A stretch of DNA of 64,000 nt, taken from positions 65,001-129,000 of the forward strand of contig CAUYUJ010021036.1 in NCBI GenBank assembly GCA_963575745.1. Reading direction: 5' to 3'. Source of the stretch: Prorocentrum cordatum. Taxonomy: Eukaryota > Sar > Dinophyceae > Prorocentrales > Prorocentraceae. The translations under genes and the position numbers were made by a program. The notes under the pieces were generated by a model that saw only the letters and a program-made list of their open reading frames with translations, ran no database searches and had not been told where the DNA came from. Of the stretch, positions 21,006 through 32,285 are shown one piece after another. Position 1 is the stretch's first letter. Every line of letters starts with the position of its first letter.

Positions 21006-21114
21006 CGGACGAGGACCGTGCCCGAGGCGTGGCCTTTCCATCGGATTCACCGACAAGACTGCACCTGGGCCAGTGGAGCGCACGGATCCCCTTTAGCAGC
21101 ATACAGCCTGCAGC

Positions 21115-21345
21115 ATGGAGGAGGAGGAGGAGGAGGAGGGGGAGGATGAGGATGGGGAGGAGGGGGAGGAGGAGGAGGAGGAGGAGGAGGAGGAGGAGGA
21201 GGAGGAGGAGGAGGAGGAGGAGGAGGAGGAGGAGGAGATGAGAGAGGAGGAGGAGGAGAAGGAGGAGGAGGAGGAGGAGGAGGTGGAGGAGGAGGCGAAG
21301 AAGATGAGAGAAGAGGAGGAGGAGGAGGAGGAGGAGGAGGACCAG
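21115..21345. repeat. (GGA)n tract
   Basis: About 230 bases of GGA/GAG triplets. The poly-Glu frame starting ATG at 21115 is a repeat artefact. Confidence 0.95.
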
Positions 21346-21549
21346 GGCAAGCCCAGGATGCGTCAGCGACGCTGCATTACGCCCTCCCGTCCCAATTGGC
21401 CTCCCCACAAGTCCCTACAAGAAAATCCCCGTCCGCTGCGGGTGGCGCCCCCCCCCCCCCCCGAACGAAGGAACGACGACTGCCTGGGTGTGCCTGCCGC
21501 TCGGGCAAGACCCTATGCTGCAAAGGGCCCACCCTCCATGGAGGTAGGA

Positions 21550-21708
21550 TTAAGTCGGGCATGTCCCTCTACAGGAGGAATATTCAAGAATAGTTAAAGA
21601 ATCGTCTGGGGACGATTGTTTGAGCATGTTCTAGTCAGTTGTGAGTATTGCTGAGTATGTTTTATTTGTCGTCCAAAATTTGCCTGTAGGGGGACATGCC
21701 CAACCTAA
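21550..21708. mobile_element. hAT-like MITE, family M1, copy 1
   Basis: Ends TTAAGTCGGGC and GCCCAACCTAA are imperfect terminal inverted repeats of about 26 bp, continuing into GTCCCTCTACAGG on the left and CCTGTAGGGGGAC on the right. The 8 bp AGGTAGGA flank both sides (21542-21549 and 21709-21716), a target duplication of hAT size. Length 159 bp, no coding capacity. Second copy at 27313-27468. Confidence 0.85.
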
Positions 21709-22145
21709 AGGTAGGATCGTCCAGCCCAAGGAAATGGCAAACGATATAGCCCTATTTCGAAAAAAAAGGCTGGGCGCACTCTCCGTGCAAGTGCTGCACG
21801 CAATGTGGAACAGGTGCAAGGTCCTGGTCATCAATATGCGGAACCCTGCAGCGAGAGCCCCGAATAGAAAAGGAACGGTTCCATCCGAGTGAGTGTTGCA
21901 AAGGTTTGAATGTCGGGTCATACATTATGAGGCACGGTCAAGCGAAAGCCGCATTTTGAAAACGAGTCGGCTTGTATCCTTGCAGCGGTTGGAGACTGGT
22001 ATAACCAATGCGCGAGGCTTCCAGGCGAGGCCCACATGCTGGAGACCACCAGCCTTCGATCCTTGCAAGTGGTGGAAAATGTTAAAGCGAATGTGCGCTG
22101 CACCGGAGCCAGAGCTGCAGTTTGAAAACCGCCGCCCCCCAACCT

Positions 22146-22322
22146 ACAGTCGGGGCGCTGAAGAAGGAACCCTTTTCGTTGGGGAGGGGCTCGGTGTTCC
22201 TTGATTGTTGTGCTGTTTGCCTCGGGTTTCACTGAGGTTTTCCATGGGAGATCGAAGTTTAACTTTTGGGATAATGGGACTTCGTTCCTTATTTAGGCTT
22301 CCTTTGGTCAGCGCCCCGACTG
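22146..22322. mobile_element. MITE, family M2, copy 1
   Basis: Terminal inverted repeats CAGTCGGGGCGCTGA and its complement, followed inward by AAGGAA.CC. AACCT is present on both sides (22141-22145 and 22323-22327). Length 177 bp. Confidence 0.8.
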
Positions 22323-22455
22323 AACCTGTTGGAGCTGCTGCAGCCGCAGCACATCAGTCGCAAGGCAGCTTCAATCGAAACGCCAGGCCTGGCCGACGGC
22401 CACGTTGGGTGTGGCAGCCGGGGGCGAGCTGCTCATAAGGAAGAGGGATGGCAGA

Positions 22456-22715
22456 CGAGGGGAGGCGGAGGAGGAGGAGGAGGAGGAGCAGCAGCAGAAG
22501 TAGCAGGAGGAGAAGGAGGAAGAGGAGGTGGAGTGGGGAAAGAGGGGAGCAAAATGGAAGAGGGGCAGGTGGAGAGGGAAGCAGAAGGGGCAAGGAGGAG
22601 GGAGGAGGGAGGAGGAGGAGGAAAAGGAGGAGGAGGAGGATGAGAAGAAGGAGGAAGAGGAGGAGGAGGAGGACGAGGAGGAGGAGGAGGAAGAGGAGGA
22701 GGAGGAGGAGGAAGT
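22456..22715. repeat. (GGA)n tract, interrupted
   Basis: Polypurine triplets with AGCAGCAG and AAAATGG interruptions. Confidence 0.95.
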
Positions 22716-22726
22716 AGGAGGCGGAG

Positions 22727-22825
22727 AAGCCCCGCCGCCTTCTGAGAAGACTTGCCCCCTTTAGCTTCCCCCATCGGCGCGCCGCCGAGAAGAGCTTTGG
22801 ACCTGGCCCGAGCGGCGCAGAACGA
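22727..22825 (+). repeat. Dispersed repeat, copy 2 (about 100 bp)
   Basis: Same order of blocks as 13780-13880. Again placed directly after a polypurine tract. Confidence 0.85.
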
Positions 22826-22830
22826 GTTCC

Positions 22831-23342
22831 TGGCCCGGTCGGGCCCCAGTGCCAGCCGCGCCGCTCTTGAGCACATGGCACCACATTGCCAGACGGCAGC
22901 ACGCTTGCGGGGCAGCGCGACGGGGCCATCACGATGGCCGCCCCTGCAGGGCCCACTTCGATCCCATCGGCTCGATTCGGCCTCGGTTCCGGCCCGCTCG
23001 GCCCGAGTCGATCCCGACGGTTCGATGCGGCAGGATGTTCGCACGGCGTTGCCGTGCACCTTGGCGCGGTCGATTCGATCCGATTCCGTCCCCGTGCCGA
23101 CGCGGCCCGATCCGACCCGAAGGCCCGACTCGATGCAGATTGGTCTTGCCCTGTTGTGCGTCGTCCGTACAGTGGAGGCCCATGCCAAGAGACACCCTGC
23201 TTGCCTCCAGGGTGCCCTGGGTTTCTTGGGCTTCGATGTTTCTGCTGCGGAGAGCGTGACGCTCCCACACCACAAATCGACGGACGTCCTGGGGTCGCAG
23301 GGTTGGGTTTCTTGTGGAAGCTCTCTTGTGGTCGGGCCACTA
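22831..23342. other. Intergenic, degenerate GATCCGA repeats
   Basis: Short imperfect repeats around GATYCGA recur between 22965 and 23135. No gene recognised. Confidence 0.4.
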
Positions 23343-23678
23343 CAGTCGGGGCGCTGACGAAGGAACCCTTTCCGTTGGGGAGGGGCTCGGTGCTCCCAAG
23401 TTGTTCTGCACTTTGCCTTCGAGGCTTTCCTTAGGCTCTCGATGGGAGGTCGAAGCGTAACTTATGGAAACAAGGGGGCTCGTTCCTTACAGTGCCGTTT
23501 TTATACATGCTGCGCATGCGGACCATGTAAAACAATAAAGGGATTTAGCATTCAATACAATGACGAATGTATGCATTGATTTATTAGTGAACTCATCATG
23601 TATTAAACATCATCTTAAACAAACTATGTATTAAACATTGCCCTGTGTTTAGGGTTCCTTAGGTCAGCGCCCCGACGG
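23343..23678. mobile_element. MITE, family M2, copy 2, with AT-rich insert
   Basis: The left end CAGTCGGGGCGCTGACGAAG and right end CCTTAGGTCAGCGCCCCGAC are inverted repeats. CACT flanks both sides (23338-23341 and 23679-23682). The first 150 bases match copy 1 (22146-22322). The rest is longer because of an AT-rich block at about 23500-23640. Confidence 0.75.
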
Positions 23679-23805
23679 CACTGTACCGCAGCAGTCCAGG
23701 ACGTGGTGAAGCCACTGCGCGGGGGGCACGCGCAGGCCAAAACAGGCCCAGGATCGGCACGATGGCCAGCACTGAGCGGAAAGCCAACTCGCCTGTACCA
23801 TCCCC

Positions 23806-23907
23806 CCTCCTCCTCCCCCCTCTTCCTCCCCCTCTTCCTCCCCCTCCCCCTCCTCCTCCTCCTCCTCCTCCTCCTCCTCCTCCTCCTCCTCCTCCTCCTC
23901 CTCCTCC

Positions 23908-23959
<52 letters not shown>

Positions 23960-24440
23960 CCTCCCCCTCCTCCTGCTCCTCCTCCTGCTCCTCCTCTTCC
24001 TCCTCCTCCTCCTCCTCTTCCTCCCCCTCTTCCTCCCCCCTCTTCCTCCCCCTCCTCCTCCTCCTCCTCCTCCTCCTCCTTATCCTCCTCCCTCCTCCTC
24101 CTCTCCTCCTCCTCTCCTCCTCCTCGCCCTCCCCTCCTCTCCTCCTCCTCCTCCCTCCTCCTCCTCCTCTCCTCCTTCTCCTCCTCCCCTCCTCCTCCTC
24201 CTCCCTCTCCTCCTCCTCCTCTTCCTCCCCCTCCCCCTCCCCTCCTCCTCCTCCTCCTCCTCCCTCCTCCTCCTCCCCCTCCTCCTGCTCCTCCTCCTCC
24301 TCCTCCTCCTCCTCCTCCTTCCTCCTCCCTCCTCCTCCCCTTCTTCCTCCCCCTCTTCCCCCCCCTCTCCCTCACCCTCCTCCTCCTCCGCCTTCTCATC
24401 CTCTTCCTCATGCCCCTCCCCCTCCTCCCCCTCCTCGCCC
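23806..24440. repeat. Long (CCT)n tract with an (ATC)n block
   Basis: About 630 bases of polypyrimidine triplets. A pure (ATC)n block of about 16 units sits at 23909-23956. Confidence 0.95.
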
Positions 24441-24489
24441 TCCCCCGCCTCCAGAACAGGCCTGGACTTCGAGGAGAGAATGAGCTGAA

Positions 24490-24600
24490 AGATCCTCCTC
24501 AGCGGAAGGGGGGCAGAGGTAAAACGAGGGCGACTTCGCCAACGGAAGCGCGGCGGAAGCAAAGCCGGCTCCCTGAGAGATGCCAGCTTTTTGGTTTTCG
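24490..24600 (+). repeat. Dispersed repeat, copy 1
   Basis: TAAAACGAGG, CGCCA.CGGAAG, GCGGAAG and GAGATG.CA are shared in order with 25093-25215, same orientation. Confidence 0.7.
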
Positions 24601-25595
24601 GGCTTTTCGGAGCGCGCCATATAGGTATGTAGGCAAGCCACGGTGCGTGGTGAGTAGTGTTGTTCCGATGGACCTATGCAACAGAAGTCATGGTAATTGG
24701 TGATTGTACTACCTGCGTGGTGCAATCGAAACTCGGTTCTGGAACGCTTCCTTGTAAGAAATCGGAGTTGAATTCTGCAGTGGCTCGGCCTCTGCGTGCG
24801 TACAGCTTTCCACACAGCCTCTTGTAAAATTTAGAGGCTCGCACCTTGGAGTTGTCAACTGCGGGTTATTGCACACTGAGGCCCCCTGTTGGCTGCAGGT
24901 GGCTGTACTGGGGCCCCCTGGAAACTGTGGGTGGTAGCACTAGGGCCCCATGTGTGTGTGTGTGTGTGTTGAGGGTGGAGGTACCGAGGCCCACCTGGGA
25001 CCCCTCGGCGTTCAGGACTTCGCACCTCTTGAACACAAGGGGCGTTCCAAAAAGGGCCTCGCCTTCGAAATCCTTCGAGGGTCGGAGGGGTTGCCAACAG
25101 GCGGAGGGTCGGCGGAAGTAAAACGAGGCCGCCTCCGCCAGCGGAAGGCCAGCGGAAGCCGGCGGAAGTAAAAAATGCGCCCCCAAGAGATGACAACATC
25201 TTTGGGTTCAGGGATTCCGAAATCGGCTAAGTGGCCCGCAGCCGCAAAGGCAGCAGCCGGAGAGGACACAGTGAAGATATCATTTCCCTCATCGCGTCGG
25301 CAAGCTGACCACCTAAGGCGGCAAGAACTCGTTCGTGCTGGACGACACCGTGCGAAACAAGGACGCCGTGATCATGTCCCGGATCCGCCGCCTGGGGACC
25401 GGCGACAACCGCTGAGGCGCAGCCTGTAGGGTCTCTGCCCGAGGCGCGGAGGCGAGAAGAGGGGGCGATGCCGTGAGAATGCTTTGCTGAATCGGACGAG
25501 GTTTTTGTCGTCAACTCCGAAGGTCCAGCTTTGCTGGGTGGCCGGAGCGTCCACCTTCTCTCGACTACACTCGAAGAAGAGACAACGTCATAAAT
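24601..25595. other. Intergenic with a (GT)n run and the second copy of a dispersed repeat
   Basis: A (GT)n run lies at about 24949-24970. Copy 2 of the repeat at 24490-24600 is at 25093-25215. No gene recognised. Confidence 0.5.
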
Positions 25596-25763
25596 CGGGG
25601 GTGGACAGACCTCCTACCCTGACACGTCGATCAGTGAATTGTCCGTTTTCGGTTCTCCAGAGGGCGCCGCGGCCGTAATTTTCCAGGCTTGCGCCCGCCA
25701 GGTTTGGGCCCGATGTCGTTTTCACTAAACCACGTTTTACTGAAGGGGGGTCTGTCCCTCCCC
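25596..25763. mobile_element. Possible foldback element
   Basis: The left end TCGGGGGTGGACAGACCTCC resembles the reverse complement of the right end GGGGGGTCTGTCCCTCCCCG (about 17 of 20). No target duplication is clear. It abuts the next element. Confidence 0.45.
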
Positions 25764-25770
25764 GAATCAA

Positions 25771-25921
25771 CATGAACTTTTGGCGCTCCGCGCGGATTTC
25801 TTGGGTCTGCACTGGGACCCCCCGGCGGCGCCTCCGGTGCCGCCCCTGGCGCGCTCCGCGCGCCAGGGAGGGGGGTGCAGCGCAGATCCAAGAAATCCGC
25901 GCGGAGTGCCAAAAGTTTATG
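25771..25921. mobile_element. MITE, family M3, copy 1 (near-perfect foldback)
   Basis: Arms of about 48 bp: left CATGAACTTTTGGCGCTCCG, CGCGGATTTCTTGG; right mirrors this with CCAAGAAATCCGCGCGG, AGTGCCAAAAGTTTATG. Total length 151 bp, equal to copy 2 at 32286-32436. The centre is a GC-rich palindrome (GGCGCGCTCCGCGCGCC). No target duplication seen. Confidence 0.8.
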
Positions 25922-27039
25922 TTTATGACGTTTTTCTTCTTCTATACACGTGAGAGTGACCCTTCGTTGGAGTGACTTCTGGTGCGGGCTCATTTGGGTC
26001 CCCCGACCGCCGAACGCGAAGCGGTAGCAGCGGCTTGCGTGCCCAGGTTTGGCCAACCCGCGTCTCCCATTAAAGCGCGCACCAAAGGTCACCCTTGCCT
26101 AGTTAGGGTAACTCTTGCGTGAGGCCGATTTGTCAGGCGCTAGAAGACCAGTTCGAGGAGGGACAGGGTGCAGGAGAAGGGTACAAGAGGGATCGGGAGG
26201 AAGAGAACGCACAACAGCGAGGACCACGAATGGAGCCAACTTCATCAACGAGGGTTCCAAATCCAGGGCACAAGATGGGAAGGCAGGGGGAGGTTAAATG
26301 GGGCGAGAGCGAGGGGAAGACAAAGAAGAGGGTTGGCGCCCTCCAGCTCCTGCCCCCACATGGCCCCCCCTCTCCCCTCAACCATCCAACTCCACCCCAC
26401 CAACACTCACCAGCCGAAGCGACTCCCCCCGCACTTCTATGCCCACAGAGACACACGCTCTCTTGGTTCCTCCTCTCTGTCCATGCAGCGAACCAGGCCG
26501 AAGTACCAAGAAGAGGTGGCGCTCGATTCGCGATGCTGACGTATCCGGCATGAACTGCAGAAGATGCTTCCCGGCATGATGTTGATAGTTCTGAAGCAAG
26601 CGTGTCGGAAGAGCCAGCGTAGGGAAGATGGGGCTAGACGCGCCGTGCGGAATCCCTCGAATACGGCTGAGCTTCTGACTGAGAAACCTGATCGCTATTC
26701 CTCGGCGGAAGGCGGCGGAGGGATGTCCCAGGTCTTAGGGGCACCAGAGGGACTGCTCTCCGCAGCCGTCCGGGGGGCCCGAGGTGGCCCAACACTGGTT
26801 CTGGCGAGCAGGAGGGGCGCGCAAATTCGAGGGTCATGGGTTCGAGAAGGGTTTCTCTGCCTCTCGCGACCTCCAAACGTCGTTTTCGAGCCCTTGCACC
26901 GTCCAAAACGGGTCCGGGGTGAAAAACTGCAGCAGATGGACTCCGGGAGGGATTGGGGTACCGATTTTACGGATTTAGCCTCATCTCCCCCTCCTGCCCA
27001 ATTTTCTCGGGCCCCAGCCAGGTCAGACCCCCCAGCTTC
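25922..27039. other. Intergenic, unrecognised open frames
   Basis: Frames at 26119-26553 (acidic then Pro/His-rich) and 26564-27310 run into a triplet tract. No family recognised and no supporting feature, so no gene is called. Confidence 0.3.
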
Positions 27040-27190
27040 CTCGTCCTGTTCCTCCTCCTCATCTCCTCTCCTCCTCCTCCTCCTCCTCCTCTCTCCCTGC
27101 TCCTCCTCCCCCTCCTCCTCCTCCTCCTCCTCCTCCTCCTCCTCCTCCTCCTCCTCCTCCTCCTCCTCCTCTTCCTCCGCCTCCTTCTCG
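27040..27190. repeat. (CCT)n tract
   Basis: Polypyrimidine triplets, pure at about 27110-27170. Confidence 0.95.
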
Positions 27191-27312
27191 TCCTCCAGAG
27201 TGCTCTCATGGTTTCGGCACCCCGTGCGGGCAAACCGGTCCTGCAGTGGCGCACCCAAAATGGTTCTGAGACACACCAGGACCAACACCCTGCTGAGCGG
27301 TATGCACTGAGC

Positions 27313-27468
27313 TTAAGTCGGGCGTGTCCCTCTACAGGAAGAATATTCCAAAATAGTCAAAAAAGTGTGGGGACTATTTTTTGAACAAGTGTCAACCATT
27401 TGGGGATATTTATGGGTATTTTCATTTTTCGCCCAAAATCCCTCTACAGGGGGAAAGGCCCGACTTAA
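27313..27468. mobile_element. hAT-like MITE, family M1, copy 2
   Basis: Ends TTAAGTCGGGC and GCCCGACTTAA are perfect 11-bp inverted repeats, extended inward by GTCCCTCTACAGG and CCTCTACAGGGGG-like blocks. Flanks CACTGAGC (27305-27312) and CACGAAGC (27469-27476) agree at 6 of 8 positions, an aged 8-bp target duplication. Length 156 bp. Confidence 0.8.
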
Positions 27469-28309
27469 CACGAAGCACAACGTCCTGTAGATGCGTGTGT
27501 GCAAACGTTTACACATGTGGTACGCGCCAGGGCAATAGCTTATAGCTACTTATATCACACGGGGCATAATGACAACGGTCGTTGATGCGGATGACGGTGT
27601 GCGAACATGTCCACCTACGTTCTAGGATTGTGCCGTTGGCCCTACCGCCATGATTATTGGATTTTCAAGTGGCTTTCAACATGGCGTCGTATGCGTATGC
27701 AGCGGCGCGGCTGACTCTCCAAGGTCACGCCGCAGGAATTGCATACAGGCCCGCCAGTATACAGCCTCCCCCACCCTCAAGGATGAAATCCCGAATGCCG
27801 GAACACCAGGCCGCTCCATGCTGCTCTCAGGCTCAGTCCCGCGAAGAGTCTCTGACCCCCGCCCCGGATGAACCTCGCTTCTTCTCCTCCGACATCCCCC
27901 ATGCCATCTCCCTCGGGAAAAGGGGACGAGGGGGAGTGGGAGGATGGAGCGGAGAGCAGGGGGATGGCGAGGAGGGAAGAAGAGGAGGGAGGAGCAGGAG
28001 GAGGAGGAGGAGGAGGACAATGAGCAAGGACGAGGAGGAGAGGATAAGGGTGAGGTAGGTGGAGGAGGAGGAGGAGGAGGAGGAGGAAGAGGAGGATGAA
28101 GAGCTAGGATGATGTGGGTGAGCGGAGAGCGAGGGGGAGCAGTCGGAGGGCCGGGCGAGACCATGAACGCCGAGCCCGAGCAGCAAGTTTGTAGCAGCGC
28201 AGCAGAACCATCAGCGGCGACCGCAGCGGCGGTAGCAGCGGCACCAGCGGGTCGAGGGAGGAGGAACAGGAGGAAGGAACGAGAAGGGGGGGAGGAGCAG
28301 GAGGAGGAG

Positions 28310-28342
<33 letters not shown>

Positions 28343-29460
28343 AAGGAGGAGGAGCAATAGCAGTACGAGGGAGGATGAGAAGGTAGAAGAGGAGAGAAAA
28401 AAAAGACGACGGAGCAAGGATAGTAGAAAGATCAGGAGTAGAAGGACTGATCATTCAGTTCCATCTGATCGTGGGAGCTCAAATGGGGGCTAGACGACGG
28501 GGTTGAGGATCGCTTGCTTTAGTCATTACCGAGTGCTTTTGGGGACGAATTCTTCGCTTGCAGACACGCCATTTCCAGAAACAGATGCAACGGAGCAGAA
28601 ATGGAGGATGAGAGGAGTAGGACATGGACGACGACAATCAAGACGAGTACTCGGCAGCGCAGGGAAGTTTGAGGTAACAAGGGAATTGAGGGCTGCTGCG
28701 GGTTAGGGATGCTAGTTTCGTTCGCCGTGGATCAGCACCGCGCCTGTTGATTATTTAATGGGAATCACCATGCCTCATATGTTTGCGGCGTCGTACGAAA
28801 AAGAGCAGAGCGTCTGAATTCAAGTATGCAGAGCATGCCCGATCGAGGGGGAGTGCGAGCTCCAGAGAGCGGTAGACATCGAGGGAGAGATATTGAAAGA
28901 AAAAGCCAGGGAGATTGCCAAACGTGTGATCATGAAGTTGGGGATGTGTGGAGGGAGAAGGAGAAACCCGTGTGGATAGGGGCTTTGTGCGATAGACGAG
29001 TAAACGAGGGAGGGGAGCGCGGACAGGTAAAGACAGGGAGCCCGTTCATCACACATAGACGGAGCCACAGACGGATGTACAGGGATCGGGGGGACGGAGG
29101 GAGAAAGAGAGAGAGAGAGAGAGATAGAGACAGAGGGACAGAGACACAGACTCAGAGACACAGACAAAGATACACACGTGTTGCTTAGACTTGCACGTGC
29201 GCTTCGGTGGTGCCGTCATCCGTGGAGCACCGCCCGAGATCGGCAGCACGCCCGAGGCAGTGGTGTGGGGGTCGGGCCCACAAGCTCCGCGTAGCTCTGC
29301 TGGCACACTTGAGCGAGCATCGTCCGTGTCCCTGCTGGCTTGTGTCGCGGGTTCGAAGAGGAATCGCGCTCGGCTCTCAAGTCGCTCCCAGCCTGCACTA
29401 GCAGCAGGTAGGCGACGAGTTATCAGAATTCTGGGTTTCGCGAGGCCCCCGGGTCGAGGG
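27469..29460. other. Intergenic with (GGA)n and (GA)n tracts
   Basis: (GGA)n at about 27975-28095 and 28290-28355; (GA/GACA)n at 29100-29175. Reading frames here are short or repeat-driven. No gene supported. Confidence 0.5.
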
Positions 29461-29754
29461 CATTAGATTCGTCGTGGCCATCAAGCTCAGGTGGCATGCC
29501 AAGTCGACGGAATTTGCGGAACTGTCCTGGCAAGACATGGGCCCACACATGCGGTGTTTTGATATTCTCAATACGGGGTCCCCGAAGGTCCCGACCCTTC
29601 CCCGGGGACCGTTCGTTCGTCCTGAGTTGTTTTTTACGGTCGTGTGCCCGGTCAGGGCCCCCAGAGGCCAAACAAGTCCCGTCCTTGTTTTGGTCAGGAC
29701 GCGAGCACGTCTGTCGGGATTCCGCAAATGGGGGATGTGATCCAGGGTGGGTGT

Positions 29755-29903
29755 GAGTTCGATCGGCTTTTGCACCGAACCGCCCAGAACAGATGCCCCC
29801 CAGCCGCCGGCAGCTCCCGATAGTCGCCGATGGGTGGGGCATGTGGGGGGCGTCTGTTTGCGGCAGCTCTGTGCACCAACGGATCGAAGTCGGACCCCCC
29901 CTC
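29755..29903. repeat. Imperfect inverted repeat (foldback)
   Basis: Arms of about 49 bases. Left has TTCGATC, TTGCACCGA, AACAGATGCCCCCC; right mirrors these as GGGGGGCGTCTGTTT, TGTGCAC, GATCGAA. A possible old foldback element. Confidence 0.6.
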
Positions 29904-30003
29904 AGGGTCACCCCCCTTTGGTGGATCCCGAGTCTGGGAAGTCGGAAACTGGAGCATATACATTACCAGTGGCGGGCGGTTTTTTAATCCCAGGACTTTT
30001 TGA

Positions 30004-30969
30004 GGGCCAGGAACGACGCGAGCGCACGAGTTTGGAATATCTCAAGGATGCCCTTTATCACCCTTCCTGTTTTCCATCATCATGACCGTCTTGATGCATG
30101 ACGCCAAGCGCCGCTTCGCGCAGACTGGCCTCCAACAACACCTAGGCCTCCCCATCAATGAATTGATGTATGCCGACGACACCCTTTTAGTTGGCGCAGA
30201 CGAGGACTACGTACACAAGCTGATGGAGTGCGTGCGGCGGGCCGGGGAGCAGTATGGACTGGCATTCAACTGGGGGAAATTGGAGATTTTGTCCGTGAAC
30301 TGCCAGACAGCGATGGCGACGCCAGACGGCAAGAACATCTTACAGAAGACTCATCTTGTGTATTTGGGTGGACTTCTCAGCAATGACGGCAGTACCGGCC
30401 CCGAGCTCAGCAGGCGATTAGCCATGGCCAGCAAGGACTTTGATGAATTGTGTAGAATATGGAAGCACGTGAGAATGAGCTTGCAGAAAAAGGTGCGCAT
30501 CTTCGAATCTTGCGTGGTTTCGAGGCTGTTATATTGCCTACACACCATCTGGCTGAACAAGGCGGAGCGAGACAGATTGGACGCATTCCAAGCACGATGC
30601 TTGCGGAAACTGTCCGGCACCCCGCACTCCCACATCAGCCGGGTGAGCAACGCTTCCGTGCGGCATACGTGCAGAAGCCATGCTTTAAGTTCTCTCTTCC
30701 CCTACCGCCAACTCGCACTCATAGGTGACATTGTCCAGCTCCCAGACGGCAGCCCAATCAGGAGGTGTATCTCTGAGCCCGGCACCGCCGATTTGGCCCG
30801 CCCGGGCGGGCGCCGCAAGCGTGGCAGACCAAGAAATACGTGGACGCGTTGTGTTTTTAGCATGGCGTGCGAATTAGCTGGCGGCAAAGACGCCCTGCGC
30901 CAGATATGGCAGGATGGCCGGACGGCATGGCGCGCCCGCGCAAAGCGCTTCTGCCTTCAGCCACTATAG
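30004..30969 (+). CDS. LINE-D reverse transcriptase, 5'-truncated but uninterrupted
   Basis: An open frame from 30004, just after a TGA, to TAG at 30967-30969, about 321 codons. It starts inside RT motif B with FGISQGCPLSPFLFSIIM and then has the catalytic block ELMYADDTLLVGA (YADD at 30169-30180). RRAGEQYGLAFNWGKLEILS is motif D, and THLVYLGGLLSNDGS is the usual Y.YLG strand. The C-terminal region has RRLAMASKDFDEL, LLYCLHTIWLNK, FQARCLRKLSG and KRGRPRNTW, as in LINE polyproteins without RNase H. The first ATG at 30082 would skip motif B, so the real start was upstream. Fingers and motif A are absent: this is a 5'-truncated insertion, the usual LINE outcome. The lack of any stop in 320 codons makes it the youngest LINE copy here. 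The 3' junction may lie near a CCT run at 30980-31030. Confidence 0.9.
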   Translation, partial: GPGTTRAHEFGISQGCPLSPFLFSIIMTVLMHDAKRRFAQTGLQQHLGLPINELMYADDTLLVGADEDYVHKLMECVRRAGEQYGLAFNWGKLEILSVNCQTAMATPDGKNILQKTHLVYLGGLLSNDGSTGPELSRRLAMASKDFDELCRIWKHVRMSLQKKVRIFESCVVSRLLYCLHTIWLNKAERDRLDAFQARCLRKLSGTPHSHISRVSNASVRHTCRSHALSSLFPYRQLALIGDIVQLPDGSPIRRCISEPGTADLARPGGRRKRGRPRNTWTRCVFSMACELAGGKDALRQIWQDGRTAWRARAKRFCLQPL

Positions 30970-31112
30970 CTGTTCAGTCCCCTTCCTCCTCCTCCTGCTC
31001 CTCCTCCTCCTCCTTCTTCTCCTCTTCTTCCTCCTATGCTTAGCACGCTTGCCGTTTCACCCAATCGTCTAGTATGTCTCACATCTTCTGCCAACGCACC
31101 TATGTTGTGCAT

Positions 31113-31115
31113 GGC

Positions 31116-31186
<71 letters not shown>

Positions 31187-31195
31187 AGTCTGTCT
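31113..31195. repeat. (TCTG)n microsatellite
   Basis: About 18 pure tetranucleotide units plus a few diverged ones. Confidence 0.98.
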
Positions 31196-32285
31196 GGACG
31201 ACGTCGGGGTGGTGTGGTGTATACTTATTTCCCCGTTTTCCCAGGGAAACAACGAAGAATGTATACACCAGGATCCCGTATGCACCAGGATCCGCTTTCT
31301 TGTGCGAGATTTAGTTTGAGGCCAGACAAAAGGCGTCGGTGTATAGAGTTCGGCTTCTTCTTTGGGTGGACCCCGAGTCTGGGAAGGCCTGCGAGGCGTT
31401 CCAGGAAGTCAGGCGCCGTCCTGCGACCGAGCAGCGGCCAGGAGGCGGCGGAGCGAGCCAGCACCGGCTGTCGGCGATGGGGGGCGGGCGGCCGCGGGCG
31501 GGGGCATGGAGTCGGCCAGGCGCACCCATCGGTCGTTGAAAGTAGGTAGAAAGTGTTCGTTTCGAATTATTCGACAATGCTTTGATTCTATTGGGGGCCA
31601 AGATCCTTTCATTCTTAATTATTATATCCTGGGCCTCTTCCTGGCCACCAGGAGGGGGCCAGGAACAATTAGAAACGAGCACACTTAGAAATGAGCACGA
31701 TTAGACATGAACGACGTGTACTTCTGGATTCCAAGGTTCCAATCTACTTTAAGCGCCTTCCCACTTCGATGCTCGAGTGGCTTCACCCTTTCCGTCGTCC
31801 TTCGGCGGCGGGCTGACACCCAATCTGCTTTCAGCGCCTTTCTGCTTCATGCTTCTGCCTACTTCTTCCGACGGATGGGTAAGACTGGCTCTTCGCTGGA
31901 TTGACCCGTTGGTACGGGTCCACAGGTGTCCCACCAGCACTGGCTGGCGCGCTTGGACTCAGCATCGCTTAGCCCTTATCCATCCCCCCTCCCGAGCCCC
32001 ACCATCACCACCACCCCAGTTGAGGATATGCACCTGGAAGCCCAAAGGGAGCGGCCTGTGTCCCCATCCAGGGGGCGTAAGTCGGCCAGTGGGGCCCAGC
32101 CCACGCTCGTGGGACAAGGGGCTGGTCAAACGATGCCCGTGGGCCTGGCCCGCCCGCGGGGGGTCGCCCAGGGCCACGCTGGGGGTTGCCGGGGGAGGGC
32201 GAGGAGGCGCCCTCGGAGCACGGGCGCCTCCCCAGCGCAGGAGGCGTCGGCGCTGGCAAGTTCGAAGAAGAAAAAACGCCCTAGA
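31196..32285. other. Intergenic, nothing recognised
   Basis: Contains a 22-base block GGTGGA.CCCGAGTCTGGGAA (31370-31392) also present at 29922-29944, and GC-rich hairpin-forming sequence at 32180-32260. No gene supported. Confidence 0.35.
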
